Below, piece after piece: positions 1-11,345 of a stretch of DNA of 64,000 bases. The position numbers and the translations under genes are program-made. The stretch's first letter is position 1. The number at the start of each line of letters is the position of its first letter. The DNA lies in assembly GCF_034720595.1 (NCBI RefSeq), contig NZ_JAYESJ010000001.1:1452001-1516000 (forward strand), given 5' to 3'. The stretch is from Rhizobium sp. CC-YZS058 (GTDB lineage: Bacteria; Pseudomonadota; Alphaproteobacteria; Rhizobiales; Rhizobiaceae). Below the pieces are notes generated by a model. It worked only from the letters and a program-made list of their open reading frames with translations, made no database searches and had not been told where the DNA came from.

Positions 1-1682
1 AGGGCGTCGACTTCGTCGTTGCCAATACGGATGCCCAGGCGCTGACCATGGCGAAGTCCGAACGAATCATCCAGATGGGCGTCGCCGTCACCGAAGGTCT
101 CGGTGCCGGGTCGCAGCCGGAAGTGGGTCGCGCGGCTGCCGAAGAATGCATCGACGAGATCATCGACCACCTGAACGGCACGCATATGTGCTTCGTCACC
201 GCCGGCATGGGCGGCGGCACGGGCACGGGTGCGGCTCCGGTCGTGGCCCAGGCAGCCCGCAACAAGGGCATCCTCACGGTCGGCGTCGTCACCAAGCCGT
301 TCCACTTCGAAGGCCAGCGCCGCATGCGGCTTGCCGATCAGGGCATTGCCGAGCTGCAGAAGTCGGTCGACACCCTCATCGTCATCCCGAACCAGAACCT
401 GTTCCGGATCGCCAACGACAAGACGACCTTCGCGGACGCCTTCGCCATGGCCGACCAGGTTCTCTATTCGGGCGTCGCCTGCATCACCGACCTGATGGTC
501 AAGGAAGGCCTGATCAACCTTGACTTCGCCGACGTCCGCTCGGTGATGCGCGAAATGGGCCGCGCCATGATGGGCACCGGCGAGGCATCCGGCGAAGGCC
601 GTGCTATGGCCGCTGCCGAAGCCGCAATCGCCAACCCGCTGCTCGACGAAACCTCGATGAAGGGTGCTCAAGGCCTGCTGATCTCCATCACCGGTGGTCG
701 CGACCTCACCCTGTTCGAAGTCGACGAAGCCGCGACCCGCATCCGCGAGGAAGTGGATCCGGACGCCAACATCATCCTCGGTGCAACGTTCGATGAAGAC
801 CTCGAAGGTCTCATCCGCGTGTCCGTCGTCGCAACCGGTATCGATCGTACGGCCGCGGAGGTGGCCGATCGCAATGCCAGTTTTCGCCAGGTAGCCAAGC
901 CCACCGTCCGTCCGTCGGCCGCCATCCCGGCCTCTGCTCCGGCCGCCCAGGCAGCACCGGTCCAGGCTCCGCAGCAGCCGGCCGCGCCGCAGGTTGATGC
1001 GATCGCCGAAGCGATCCGCCAGGCCGAGATCGAACGCGAACTGCTGATCAACGCCCGCGCCGCCGAAAAGGCGCAGGAAGAAGCCTTCCGTCCGCAGAGC
1101 CGCCTCTTCGCCGGCGCTGCGCCGACCGAAGCGCCGGCCGCTCCGCGCGCCGCTGCACCGGCCCAGCCGGTTCAGCATGCGCCGATGGCGCAGGCCCCGA
1201 TGCACCACGCTCCGGCACCGGCCCAGCCGATGGCGGAAGCGCCCGTCTACCAGCAGCCGATGCAGGCCCAGCCGATGGCGCAGACGCGCCAGGAGCCGGT
1301 CGCCCCGGCCATGCGCCCCGGCATGGACGTCTCTGCCCGCATGCCCAAGGTGGAAGACTTTCCGCCGATGGTGAAGGCCGAGGTCGAACATCGCGTCGCA
1401 CCGGCTGCCCATCACGAAGAGCGCGGCCCGATGGGCCTGCTCAAGCGAATCACCAATTCGCTCGGCCGCCGCGAGGAGGAAGACCACTCCGTCGCGTCGG
1501 ATATGACTTCGGGAGCGCCGGCCGCTGCCTCTCAGCAGCGCCGTCCGCTGTCCCCCGAAGCGAGCGTCTACGCGCCGCGTCGCGGTGCGCTCGACGACCG
1601 CGGCCGCACCGTTCCGCAGCCGCGTGCGCATGACGACGATCAGCTCGAAATCCCGGCGTTCCTGCGCCGTCAGTCGAACTGA
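1..1682 (+). CDS. ftsZ: Cell division protein FtsZ (5' end outside window)
   Basis: FtsZ is the tubulin-like GTPase that polymerises into the cytokinetic ring. The reading frame is already open at base 3 and the first visible residues ([14 protein letters not shown]) are the conserved FtsZ N-terminal region, so the start codon lies left of the window. The tubulin signature [10 protein letters not shown] is present, followed by the rest of the GTPase and C-terminal tubulin-like domain to about base 870. A long Pro/Ala/Gln-rich linker of roughly 200 residues follows, and a conserved tail ([10 protein letters not shown]) at the end matches the FtsA/membrane-partner binding peptide. The long linker is normal for Rhizobiales FtsZ. 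It is followed by a terminator and then lpxC, the usual end of the division cluster. Confidence 0.97.
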   Translation, partial: GVDFVVANTDAQALTMAKSERIIQMGVAVTEGLGAGSQPEVGRAAAEECIDEIIDHLNGTHMCFVTAGMGGGTGTGAAPVVAQAARNKGILTVGVVTKPFHFEGQRRMRLADQGIAELQKSVDTLIVIPNQNLFRIANDKTTFADAFAMADQVLYSGVACITDLMVKEGLINLDFADVRSVMREMGRAMMGTGEASGEGRAMAAAEAAIANPLLDETSMKGAQGLLISITGGRDLTLFEVDEAATRIREEVDPDANIILGATFDEDLEGLIRVSVVATGIDRTAAEVADRNASFRQVAKPTVRPSAAIPASAPAAQAAPVQAPQQPAAPQVDAIAEAIRQAEIERELLINARAAEKAQEEAFRPQSRLFAGAAPTEAPAAPRAAAPAQPVQHAPMAQAPMHHAPAPAQPMAEAPVYQQPMQAQPMAQTRQEPVAPAMRPGMDVSARMPKVEDFPPMVKAEVEHRVAPAAHHEERGPMGLLKRITNSLGRREEEDHSVASDMTSGAPAAASQQRRPLSPEASVYAPRRGALDDRGRTVPQPRAHDDDQLEIPAFLRRQSN

Positions 1683-1709
1683 TCGGACCCGTCTTCCACC
1701 TTGCCGGAA

Positions 1710-1735
1710 TGCCTGGGCGAAAGCCCGGGCATTTT
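1710..1735 (+). terminator. Rho-independent terminator after ftsZ
   Basis: A nine-pair stem TGCCTGGGC / GCCCGGGCA (one G-T pair) closes a GAAA tetraloop and is followed by TTTT. It lies 28 bases after the ftsZ stop. Confidence 0.8.
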
Positions 1736-1808
1736 CCCGTTTCCATTGTCAAATCAATAGGTAGCGGGGGAGGGGGAAGCGTTACAAAGCGAAAGAAACA
1801 GTGATTTG

Positions 1809-1833
1809 AGATAGAGGTTTCGCCGCTCTATCT
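1809..1833. other. Perfect 8-bp inverted repeat in the ftsZ-lpxC gap
   Basis: AGATAGAG at 1809-1816 and CTCTATCT at 1826-1833 are perfect inverted arms around a 9-base spacer. The element lies about 170 bases before lpxC, in the otherwise featureless part of the 316-base gap 1683-1998. It could be a leader hairpin or an operator. No T-run follows, so it is not a terminator. Confidence 0.4.
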
Positions 1834-1998
1834 TCAGGCTACCAACTGTGAGGCACCGCTTGCGACCTCCCATCATGGACGCGGAAAGACACCGGCGGCG
1901 GAGACGCTCCGAGGATCGCTTTCGCTCCTGAGCAGGCGCAGACCTCCGGTCAACGGAACCTCGGCGGCACGGCCGCCAGCGTGATTAAGGCGAAGAGC

Positions 1999-2952
1999 AT
2001 GGCACTCGGTATCGGACTTCTCGGTTTTCAGACGACGATCGCACGCTCGATCAGCCTGAGCGGAACCGGCGTGCATTCCGGCGCTGCGGTCTCGATCACC
2101 TTCCACCCGGCTGAGGCCGACAGCGGCATCGTGTTCCAGCGGGTCGAGGGCGGGCGGGTTCTCTCCTCCTACAAGGCCATTTCGTCCCAGGTCGGGAACA
2201 CCGATCTGTGCACCATTCTCGGCACCGCGCCGGCCACCTCGATCGCCACGATCGAGCATGTCATGGCAGCCATCTATGCCGTCGGCCTCGACAACCTGCT
2301 CGTCGAAGTCCATGGCGGCGAAATGCCGATCATGGACGGCAGTTCGGCGCCCTTCGTCGAGGCGATCGAAGAAGCGGGCATCAAGGCCCTGGCCGTGAAG
2401 CGCCGCATGATTCGTATCCTCAAGACGGTCCGCATCGAGCATGGCGCATCCTGGTCGGAATTCGTGCCTTATGACGGCGGGATGCGGTTCGAGGTCGAGA
2501 TCGAGTTCGACACGCCGCTGATCGGCCGCCAGGCCTGGCAGGGCGACATGTCGGCGTCGGTCTTCAAGTCCGAGCTGTCGCGCGCCCGCACCTTCGGTTT
2601 CATGCGCGATGTCGAGCGCATGTGGGCGGCCGGCCGCGGTCTCGGCTCGTCGCTGGAAAACTCGGTCGTCATCTCCGACGACGACACGGTCATCAATGTC
2701 GAAGGCCTGCGCTATGCCAAGGACGAGTTCGTGCGTCACAAGACGCTCGACGCCGTTGGCGACCTGTCGCTGGCGGGCGCACCCTTCATCGGCTGCTACC
2801 GGTCCTTCCGCGGCGGCCACAAGATGAATGCCAATGCGCTGAAGGCGCTCTTTGCCGATCCTACCGCCTACGAGATCGTCGAAGCCACGGCGCCGCGCCA
2901 GCGGGTCGCGCTGGCCGCTGCCGGTGCGGAACTGGCGCCGCGGCTCGCCTGA
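1999..2952 (+). CDS. lpxC: UDP-3-O-acyl-N-acetylglucosamine deacetylase LpxC
   Basis: LpxC is the zinc deacetylase that performs the first committed step of lipid A synthesis. The N-terminal motif TTIARSISLSGTGVHSG is typical. The zinc ligands are visible in TIEHVMAAI and in the C-terminal half (the DAVGDLSLAG segment carries the Asp), and the catalytic-type His is in SFRGGHKMN. The length of about 317 residues fits the family. ATG 1999 is preferred because the upstream AAGG is well spaced; an in-frame GTG at 1981 would add six residues. It sits between ftsZ and bamD as in other rhizobia. Confidence 0.95.
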   Translation: MALGIGLLGFQTTIARSISLSGTGVHSGAAVSITFHPAEADSGIVFQRVEGGRVLSSYKAISSQVGNTDLCTILGTAPATSIATIEHVMAAIYAVGLDNLLVEVHGGEMPIMDGSSAPFVEAIEEAGIKALAVKRRMIRILKTVRIEHGASWSEFVPYDGGMRFEVEIEFDTPLIGRQAWQGDMSASVFKSELSRARTFGFMRDVERMWAAGRGLGSSLENSVVISDDDTVINVEGLRYAKDEFVRHKTLDAVGDLSLAGAPFIGCYRSFRGGHKMNANALKALFADPTAYEIVEATAPRQRVALAAAGAELAPRLA

Positions 2953-2972
2953 TCGCCGCCGCATTGCATGGG

Positions 2973-2997
2973 AGCCGGTCTTCGGGCCGGCTTTTTC
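2973..2997 (+). terminator. Terminator after lpxC
   Basis: The stem AGCCGGTC / GGCCGGCT closes a TTCG tetraloop and is followed by a T-run, 20 bases after the lpxC stop. Confidence 0.85.
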
Positions 2998-3125
2998 ATG
3001 GTCGATCTGCCACAAATTTGCGTTAATCGATCATCAAGACGTTGCGATATCCAGGGATGTTGAACTAAAACGCAGATCGTGGGCGGAGCGCCCGGACGGC
3101 GGGGCGGCCGTTCTTCGAGTGGGAA

Positions 3126-3998
3126 GTGAACATGGTGCTTGCAGACGGCTTCAAGTGGAAGGCCAAGGGCCGGACGGCGCTCCTGGCCTTGATGGTCTGC
3201 GGTGCCGGCCTGGGCCTGACCGCCTGCCAGAACGATCCCGATATCGACATCACCAAGCTGACGGCCGAAACGGATCCGCCGGACGTGCTCTACAATCAGG
3301 GTCTCGCCAACCTGAACGCCGGCAAGACGACCGAGGCCGCGCGCAAGTTCGACGCGATCGACAAGCAGCATCCCTTCTCCGAATATGCGCGCAAGGCGCT
3401 GGTGATGAAGGCCTTCGTCAGCTATCGGCAGGGCCAGAACCAGGACGCGATCAACGCAGCCCAGCGCTATCTCAACCTCTATCCGGAATCGGCCGATGCG
3501 GCCTATGCGCAGTACATCGTCGGGCTTGCCTATTCCAAGCAGATCCCGACGGTCACGCAGGACCAGAAGCCGGCAATGAACACGATTGCGGCCATGCAGG
3601 TCGTGGTCGATAAATATCCGGACTCCGAATATGTCGAGGATGCCCAGGCGAAGATCCGCTTTGCCAAGGACAACCTCGCCGGCAAGGAAATGCAGGTCGG
3701 CCGGTATTATCTGGAGCGGCGCGAATATCTGGCCGCGCTTACCCGCTTCCGCACGGTGGTCGAGCAATATTCCAACACCAATCAGGTCGAGGAAGCACTG
3801 GCGCGCTTGACGGAAACCTACTTCGCCATGGGTCTGACGAGCGAGGCGCAGACCGCTGCCGCCGTTCTCGGCCACAATTACCCCGACAGCCAGTGGTATG
3901 CCGATTCCTACAAGCTCCTGCAGACGAACGGTCTGGAGCCGCGTGAGAATGGCAATTCCTGGATTTCCCGCGCCGGCAAGAAGATTCTCGGCGTCTGA
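3126..3998 (+). CDS. bamD: Outer membrane protein assembly factor BamD
   Basis: BamD is the lipoprotein of the BAM complex that inserts beta-barrel proteins into the outer membrane. The N terminus has a positively charged start, a hydrophobic stretch and a lipobox (LTAC, Cys at about residue 34), so it is a periplasm-facing outer-membrane lipoprotein. The mature part is a chain of TPR-like helices (for example [20 protein letters not shown] and the repeats around residues 80-220), as in the YfiO/ComL family. The length of 290 residues is typical. GTG 3126 and ATG 3132 are both plausible starts. The neighbours lpxC and recN are conserved. Confidence 0.93.
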   Translation: MNMVLADGFKWKAKGRTALLALMVCGAGLGLTACQNDPDIDITKLTAETDPPDVLYNQGLANLNAGKTTEAARKFDAIDKQHPFSEYARKALVMKAFVSYRQGQNQDAINAAQRYLNLYPESADAAYAQYIVGLAYSKQIPTVTQDQKPAMNTIAAMQVVVDKYPDSEYVEDAQAKIRFAKDNLAGKEMQVGRYYLERREYLAALTRFRTVVEQYSNTNQVEEALARLTETYFAMGLTSEAQTAAAVLGHNYPDSQWYADSYKLLQTNGLEPRENGNSWISRAGKKILGV

Positions 3999-4017
3999 TC
4001 TCAAAAGCTGAAAACCC

Positions 4018-5691
4018 ATGCTCGCCCAGCTCTCGATCCGCGATATCGTCCTGATCGAACGGCTTGACCTTTCCTTCGATGCCGGGCTCTCGGTGCTGAC
4101 CGGGGAAACCGGCGCGGGCAAGTCGATCCTTCTCGACAGTCTCTCGCTCGCCCTCGGGGGTCGGGGCGATGGCTCGCTCGTGCGCCATGGCGGCGACAAG
4201 GGCCAGGTGACGGCCGTTTTCGACGTGGCGCCGGACCATCCGGCCCGCCAGCTGGTACGCGACAACGGCATCGACGACGAAGGCGATCTGATTTTCCGCC
4301 GCGTGCAATCCGCCGATGGCCGCACCAAGGCCTATGTGAACGACCAGGCGGTCTCGGTGCAGCTGATGCGGCAGGCCGGGCAGATGCTCGTGGAAATCCA
4401 CGGCCAGCATGACGACCGCGCCTTGGTGGACGTCAACGCCCATCGCCTGCTGCTCGACGCCTTCGGCGGCCTGAGCGCCGAGGCGGTGACGGTGGCCGAA
4501 CTTTACAAGACCTGGCGGGATGCCGAACGCGCCCTGAAGCGCCACCGCGAAAAGGTGGAGGCGGCCGCCCGCGAGGCCGACTATCTGCGCGCATCGGTGG
4601 AGGAACTGGAGGCGCTTGCGCCGGAAGACGGCGAGGAGGACAGCCTTGCCGAGCGCCGCGCGACGATGATGAAGGCCGAGCGCATCGCTTCCGACATCAA
4701 CGAAGCCTCGGAATTTCTGAACGGCAACACCTCGCCGGTGCCGCTGATCGCCTCGCTGATGCGCCGGCTGGAACGCAAGAGCCATGAGGCGCCGGGCCTG
4801 CTGGAGGAAACCGTCGCGCTGCTCGATGCCGCGCTGAACCAGCTTTCGGATGCGCAGATGGCGGTGGAAACCGCGCTGCGCAAGACCGAATATGATCCGA
4901 AGGAACTGGAGCGCGTCGAAGAGCGGCTGTTCGCGCTGAGAGCCGCCGCGCGCAAATATTCCGTTCCCGTTACCGAACTGCCGGCGCTCGCCGTGCGGAT
5001 GATCACGGCGCTGGCCGATGTCGATGCCGGCGAGGAGCTGTTGAAGCAGCTCGACGGACGTGTGGCCATCGCTAAGGCCGATTTCGATGCCGCCGCCAGT
5101 GCGCTTTCGTCCAAGCGGCACAACACCGCCTCTGCGCTCTCCGCGGCCGTCATGGCCGAACTGCCGGCCCTGAAGCTGGAGCGTGCCCGCTTCACGGCGA
5201 CTGTCGAGAGCGATCCGGCACAGCCGACAGCCGATGGCATCGATGTCGTCGAATTCCATGTGCAGACCAATCCGGGCACCCGGCCGGGGCCGATCATGAA
5301 GGTGGCCTCGGGCGGCGAACTCTCGCGCTTCCTGCTGGCGCTCAAGGTGGCGCTGGCCGACCGCGGCTCGGCGCCGACGCTCGTCTTCGATGAGATCGAT
5401 ACCGGGGTCGGCGGGGCCGTGGCGGATGCGATCGGCCAACGGCTGAAGCGGCTTTCGGCCACAGTTCAGGTGCTCTCGGTCACCCACGCCCCGCAGGTCG
5501 CGGCGCGGGCTGCCACGCATCTTCTCATCTCCAAGGGACCTTCGGAGAAGCAGGCGGAAACGATTGCCACCCGGGTCGCGCGCATGGACGACAAGGGCCG
5601 TACCGAAGAGATCGCCCGCATGCTCGCCGGCGCCTCGATTACCGAGGAAGCCCGGGCCGCAGCGGCGCGGCTGTTGTCGGGAAATCACTAG
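4018..5691 (+). CDS. recN: DNA repair protein RecN
   Basis: RecN is an SMC-like ATPase acting early in double-strand-break repair. The Walker A motif GETGAGKS is at residues 29-36. A long coiled-coil middle (about residues 160-370) separates it from the ABC signature SGGELSRFLLALKVAL and the Walker B LVFDEIDTGVGG, followed by the H-loop SVTHAPQVAA. The length of 557 residues is normal. It starts 19 bases after bamD and is probably cotranscribed with it. Confidence 0.96.
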   Translation: MLAQLSIRDIVLIERLDLSFDAGLSVLTGETGAGKSILLDSLSLALGGRGDGSLVRHGGDKGQVTAVFDVAPDHPARQLVRDNGIDDEGDLIFRRVQSADGRTKAYVNDQAVSVQLMRQAGQMLVEIHGQHDDRALVDVNAHRLLLDAFGGLSAEAVTVAELYKTWRDAERALKRHREKVEAAAREADYLRASVEELEALAPEDGEEDSLAERRATMMKAERIASDINEASEFLNGNTSPVPLIASLMRRLERKSHEAPGLLEETVALLDAALNQLSDAQMAVETALRKTEYDPKELERVEERLFALRAAARKYSVPVTELPALAVRMITALADVDAGEELLKQLDGRVAIAKADFDAAASALSSKRHNTASALSAAVMAELPALKLERARFTATVESDPAQPTADGIDVVEFHVQTNPGTRPGPIMKVASGGELSRFLLALKVALADRGSAPTLVFDEIDTGVGGAVADAIGQRLKRLSATVQVLSVTHAPQVAARAATHLLISKGPSEKQAETIATRVARMDDKGRTEEIARMLAGASITEEARAAAARLLSGNH

Positions 5692-5829
5692 GCCGCTCGT
5701 ATCTGGCTTCTGCGAGCCTTATGAAGGGCTTGAGCAGGTTTTCCGCTCTTCTGATTCCGGTTGAACGTCGCCGTCACATCTTCTCAAGCGGCCGAATTGC
5801 GCTACAACGCCTGCGATAGGGACAGTTGA

Positions 5830-7989
<2,160 letters not shown>

Positions 7990-8181
7990 CCGGCCGGGCA
8001 AGGGGGCCATTCTCGAATTGTCTTTCCGCAGCGCACAGGCTAGAGGAGCACGTGCAAAAGAACGTCCTGGGAAAGGGTGTTTCCGCGCATGTGGTTATCC
8101 CGCGCTTCTGTGGGCGGGCGCTCCCGCTCTGCCTGTCATCGGCGCGGCGGCGGGGCCGGGTTTGAACGGCGGGAGGGCCGG

Positions 8182-9054
8182 ATGAAGACGGTAAGCGGGA
8201 TCGAAGCGCTGCGCGCGCTTCTCCTCGATCATCGCAGGCAGGGCCTCTCGGTCGGCCTCGTGCCGACCATGGGCTTCCTGCACAAGGGGCATATGGAGCT
8301 CGTGCGCCGGGCCCGGGCCGAGAACGACGTGGTTGTCGTCAGCCTTTTCGTCAATCCGCTGCAGTTTGGCGCCAATGAGGACCTTGCGCGTTATCCGCGA
8401 GACCTGCCGCGCGATCAGGCCATGCTCGAAGCCGGCCAGGTCGATTATCTCTTCGCACCCGGCGTTCAGGACATGTATCCGCGGCCGATGGAGGCCGTGG
8501 TTGATCTCCCCGGCCTCGGCTCCGAACTGGAAGGTGCCGTCCGGCCCGGCCATTTTGCCGGCGTCGCCACGGTGGTGACCAAGCTCTTCAACATCGTGCA
8601 GCCGGACCGCGCCTATTTCGGCGAGAAGGATTACCAGCAGCTGCAGATCATCCGCCGCATGGTGGAGGATCTCGCCCAGCCCGTCGCCGTGATCGGCGTC
8701 GAGACCGTGCGCGAGGCGGACGGGCTCGCCTGCTCCTCGCGCAATGTCTATCTGACAGACGAGGAACGCACCGCCGCCGCGATCGTGCCGCGCGCGCTCG
8801 AGGAGGCCGGACGGCTGATCCGCCAGGGGATAAGCGACCCGCACGCGCTCGAAGCTGCGGTGACGGCCTTTCTGTCGCGCGAGCCGCTGGCGGTGCCCGA
8901 GGTGGTGGCTCTGCGCGACCCGGAGACGCTGCAGGTGCTGGACCGGCTTGATGGCCGGCCCGTCTTGCTGCTGCTGTTCGTGCGTTTCGGTCGGACGCGG
9001 CTTCTCGACAATCGCGTCTATGGGACGCGTCTCGATCTGAAAAAGGTGGCCTGA
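8182..9054 (+). CDS. panC: Pantothenate synthetase PanC
   Basis: PanC condenses pantoate and beta-alanine with ATP to make pantothenate in the cytoplasm. The family motifs are clear: the ATP-binding [10 protein letters not shown] near residue 32, [11 protein letters not shown], the [17 protein letters not shown] segment, [14 protein letters not shown] and a late SSRNVYL. The open frame extends 35 codons further upstream, but ATG 8182 has a GGGAGGG ribosome binding site and gives the usual 290-residue protein. The stop is two bases before panB, so the two genes form an operon. Confidence 0.96.
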   Translation: MKTVSGIEALRALLLDHRRQGLSVGLVPTMGFLHKGHMELVRRARAENDVVVVSLFVNPLQFGANEDLARYPRDLPRDQAMLEAGQVDYLFAPGVQDMYPRPMEAVVDLPGLGSELEGAVRPGHFAGVATVVTKLFNIVQPDRAYFGEKDYQQLQIIRRMVEDLAQPVAVIGVETVREADGLACSSRNVYLTDEERTAAAIVPRALEEAGRLIRQGISDPHALEAAVTAFLSREPLAVPEVVALRDPETLQVLDRLDGRPVLLLLFVRFGRTRLLDNRVYGTRLDLKKVA

Positions 9055-9056
9055 GC

Positions 9057-9878
9057 ATGAGCGTCGAAGCCAAGCGCCGCCGGCTGAGCCCGTCGGCGAT
9101 CCGCGCGATGAAGGGCGAGCGCCCGATCGTCAGCCTCACCGCCTATACGACGCCGATCGCCCGGCTGCTCGATCCGCATGTCGACCTGCTGCTGGTCGGC
9201 GATTCCGTCGGCATGGTGCTCTATGGAATGGACTCCACGGTCGGCGTGACGATGGAAATGATGATCGCCCATGGACAGGCGGTCGCACGCGGCGCCACCC
9301 AGGCCTGCCTCGTCGTCGATCTGCCCTTCGGCTCCTATCAGGAGTCGAAGGAACAGGCCTTCCGCAGCGCCGTGCGCCTGATGAAGGAAACGCAGTGCTC
9401 GGCGGTCAAGCTCGAAGGCGGGGAGGAGATGGCGGAAACCGTTGCCTTCCTCACACGCCGCGGCGTTCCCGTGCTCGGCCATGTCGGGCTGATGCCGCAG
9501 CTCGTCAACACGACCGGCGGCTATCGCTCGCTCGGCCACAGCGATGCGGAGGCCGAGACCATCCGCCGCGACGCGCAGGCGATCGACGAGGCCGGTGCCT
9601 TCGCCATCGTCGTCGAGGGTACGGTCGAGCCGGTGGCGCGCGAGATTACCGCCGCCGTGGCGGCGCCGACCATCGGCATCGGCGCTTCGCCGGCCTGCGA
9701 CGGGCAGATCCTCGTCTCGGACGACATGCTCGGCCTCTTCAACGACTTCAAGCCGCGCTTCGTCAAACACTTCGCCGAACTCGCCCCCCAAGTCTCCGCC
9801 GCCGCCGGCGCCTATGCCGAGGAAGTCCGCGCCCGCAGCTTTCCCGGACCGGACCATACGTTCAAACCCCGCCGCTGA
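9057..9878 (+). CDS. panB: 3-methyl-2-oxobutanoate hydroxymethyltransferase PanB
   Basis: PanB makes ketopantoate from 2-ketoisovalerate and methylene-tetrahydrofolate, the first step to pantothenate. The substrate comes from the valine pathway, which is also served by ilvBN in this window. The signatures [35 protein letters not shown] (abridged family motif) and [13 protein letters not shown] are present, with the late [15 protein letters not shown] active-site segment. The length of 273 residues is normal. It follows panC by two bases. Confidence 0.96.
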   Translation: MSVEAKRRRLSPSAIRAMKGERPIVSLTAYTTPIARLLDPHVDLLLVGDSVGMVLYGMDSTVGVTMEMMIAHGQAVARGATQACLVVDLPFGSYQESKEQAFRSAVRLMKETQCSAVKLEGGEEMAETVAFLTRRGVPVLGHVGLMPQLVNTTGGYRSLGHSDAEAETIRRDAQAIDEAGAFAIVVEGTVEPVAREITAAVAAPTIGIGASPACDGQILVSDDMLGLFNDFKPRFVKHFAELAPQVSAAAGAYAEEVRARSFPGPDHTFKPRR

Positions 9879-9902
9879 GGGTCTGCAAGGGCGGCGAACA
9901 AG

Positions 9903-10104
9903 AAGACCCCCTCTGGGCTGCCGCCCATCTCCCCCACAAGGGGGGAGAGACCCAGAGGCGCCCGCTCGCCGAAATCTCTGGCCTCGAAGCCTGGGAGGTC
10001 GATCAAACGTTGACCGCCGAAGAGGGAGCCGCTCTCGCTGGGAGCAGGCCCTGCGGTCTCTCCCCCCTTGTGGGGGAGATGGCCGGCAGGCCAGAGGGGG
10101 TCTT
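9903..10104. repeat. Large intergenic inverted repeat (rhizobial palindromic element type)
   Basis: Two arms of about 50 bases, 9903-9952 and 10055-10104, are near-perfect reverse complements, with a 28-base perfect core (9925-9952 against 10055-10082) built on CTCCCCCACAAGGGGGGAG. The few mismatches are in the outer part. The spacer is about 102 bases. It fills most of the 399-base gap between panB and azlC. From general knowledge it resembles the short intergenic palindromic mosaic elements (RIME-like) common in Rhizobiaceae; the family assignment is inference. Confidence 0.75.
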
Positions 10105-10277
10105 GGCTCCGGTGCGCGTGGTCGAGGGGATGATCGATAGTGGCCCCAAGCCGCCGACTGGATATCCCCTACCATTCCCGGGATTGATCCCCGCATCAGC
10201 CCATTTCATTTGTGAAGCGGCGGACGAGAGGGTAAGGCCCGGGTGCCGGACATTCGGCGGCAGCGAGACTGGACAGC

Positions 10278-10982
10278 ATGACGTCTGACGGGTTTTGGCA
10301 GGGGGTGCGGCGCGGGGCGCCGATCGTGGTGTCCGTCGCGCCCTTTGCGGTGTTGTTTGGCGCGCTGGCGGTCGACAATGGGTTTTCGACCTTCGATGCG
10401 GTGCTGATGAGTGCCAGCATCTTTGCCGGGGCGAGCCAGATGGTCGGCTTGCAACTGTTCGGCCATGAGATCCCCGCCTGGGTGGTGATCCTCTCGGTCT
10501 TCGCGGTCAACTTCCGCCACATCCTCTATTCCGCGTCCGTCGCCCCGCATATCCGTCACTTCAGCTTCGCGCAGAAGGTGATCGGCCTGTTCCTGATTAC
10601 CGATCCGCAATATGCGGAAGCCGAGAAGAAGGGCGAGCGCGGCGAGCGGGTCGGCTATGGCTGGTATATGGGCATGGCGCTTTCGCTCTATCTGCCTTGG
10701 GTGGCGCTGACGGCGGTGGGAGCCGCCTTCGGCCAGTTGATCGGCGACCCGAAGGCGATCGGGCTCGATGTTCTCCTGCCGATCTACTTCATGGCCCTGG
10801 TGCTCGGCTTCCGCAGCCGGGATCACTGGCTGCCGGTGGTGGCGGTCAGTTCGCTGGCCTCGGTCATCGCCATGAAAACCGTCGGCTCGCCCTGGCATGT
10901 CAGCATCGGTGCTTTGGCCGGCGTGCTGCTCGGGGCGTTTCTGCCGCTGAAGCCGCGGGCAGGCGGAGAGGCGCAGCGATGA
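10278..10982 (+). CDS. azlC: AzlC-family branched-chain amino acid exporter, large subunit
   Basis: AzlC-type proteins pair with the small AzlD to export branched-chain amino acids or analogues. The N terminus carries the family pattern (GVRRGAPIVVSVAPFAVLFG, then ASIFAGASQMVGLQLF and VNFRHILYS) and several hydrophobic segments follow. The length of 234 residues fits. The stop overlaps the azlD start (ATGA), which shows translational coupling. The exact substrate is not visible. Confidence 0.9.
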   Translation: MTSDGFWQGVRRGAPIVVSVAPFAVLFGALAVDNGFSTFDAVLMSASIFAGASQMVGLQLFGHEIPAWVVILSVFAVNFRHILYSASVAPHIRHFSFAQKVIGLFLITDPQYAEAEKKGERGERVGYGWYMGMALSLYLPWVALTAVGAAFGQLIGDPKAIGLDVLLPIYFMALVLGFRSRDHWLPVVAVSSLASVIAMKTVGSPWHVSIGALAGVLLGAFLPLKPRAGGEAQR

Positions 10983-11287
10983 CCGGAGATCTTCGCCTGC
11001 CGCTCATCATTCTCGGTGCCGCGCTCGCCACCTATCTGACCCGCATCGGCGGCTATATTCTCATCAGCCGGCTGAAGACGCTGCCGCCCCGGCTCGAGGC
11101 GGCGCTGAACGCCGTGCCGGCGGCGGTCCTGTCCACGCTCGTCGCCCCCGCCTTCGTCTTCGGCGGGGCGGATGTGTCGATCGCCATGCTGGTCGCTCTC
11201 CTGATCGGCCTGCGCGCGCCCTCGCTCGTCATGCTGCTCTGCGGCTGGCTGACGGTCATGGCCCTGCGGCTCGGCGGCCTGTTCTAG
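10979..11287 (+). CDS. azlD: AzlD-family transporter, small subunit
   Basis: This is a 102-residue membrane protein with three to four hydrophobic segments and the AzlD features YLTRIGGYIL and ALNAVPAAVLSTLVAPA. The ATG at 10979 overlaps the azlC stop by four bases. AzlC and AzlD act together as a two-part exporter in the inner membrane. Confidence 0.9.
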   Translation: MTGDLRLPLIILGAALATYLTRIGGYILISRLKTLPPRLEAALNAVPAAVLSTLVAPAFVFGGADVSIAMLVALLIGLRAPSLVMLLCGWLTVMALRLGGLF

Positions 11288-11345
11288 CCGTTTCGCGCCT
11301 GCGGACGGACTGAGGACAACCGGCGAGCCGGGAAGGCGCCCCCGC

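Noticed and set aside
1875..1931. An 18-codon Arg-rich frame in the lpxC leader
   Set aside because: No ribosome binding site and no plausible regulatory pairing; likely chance.
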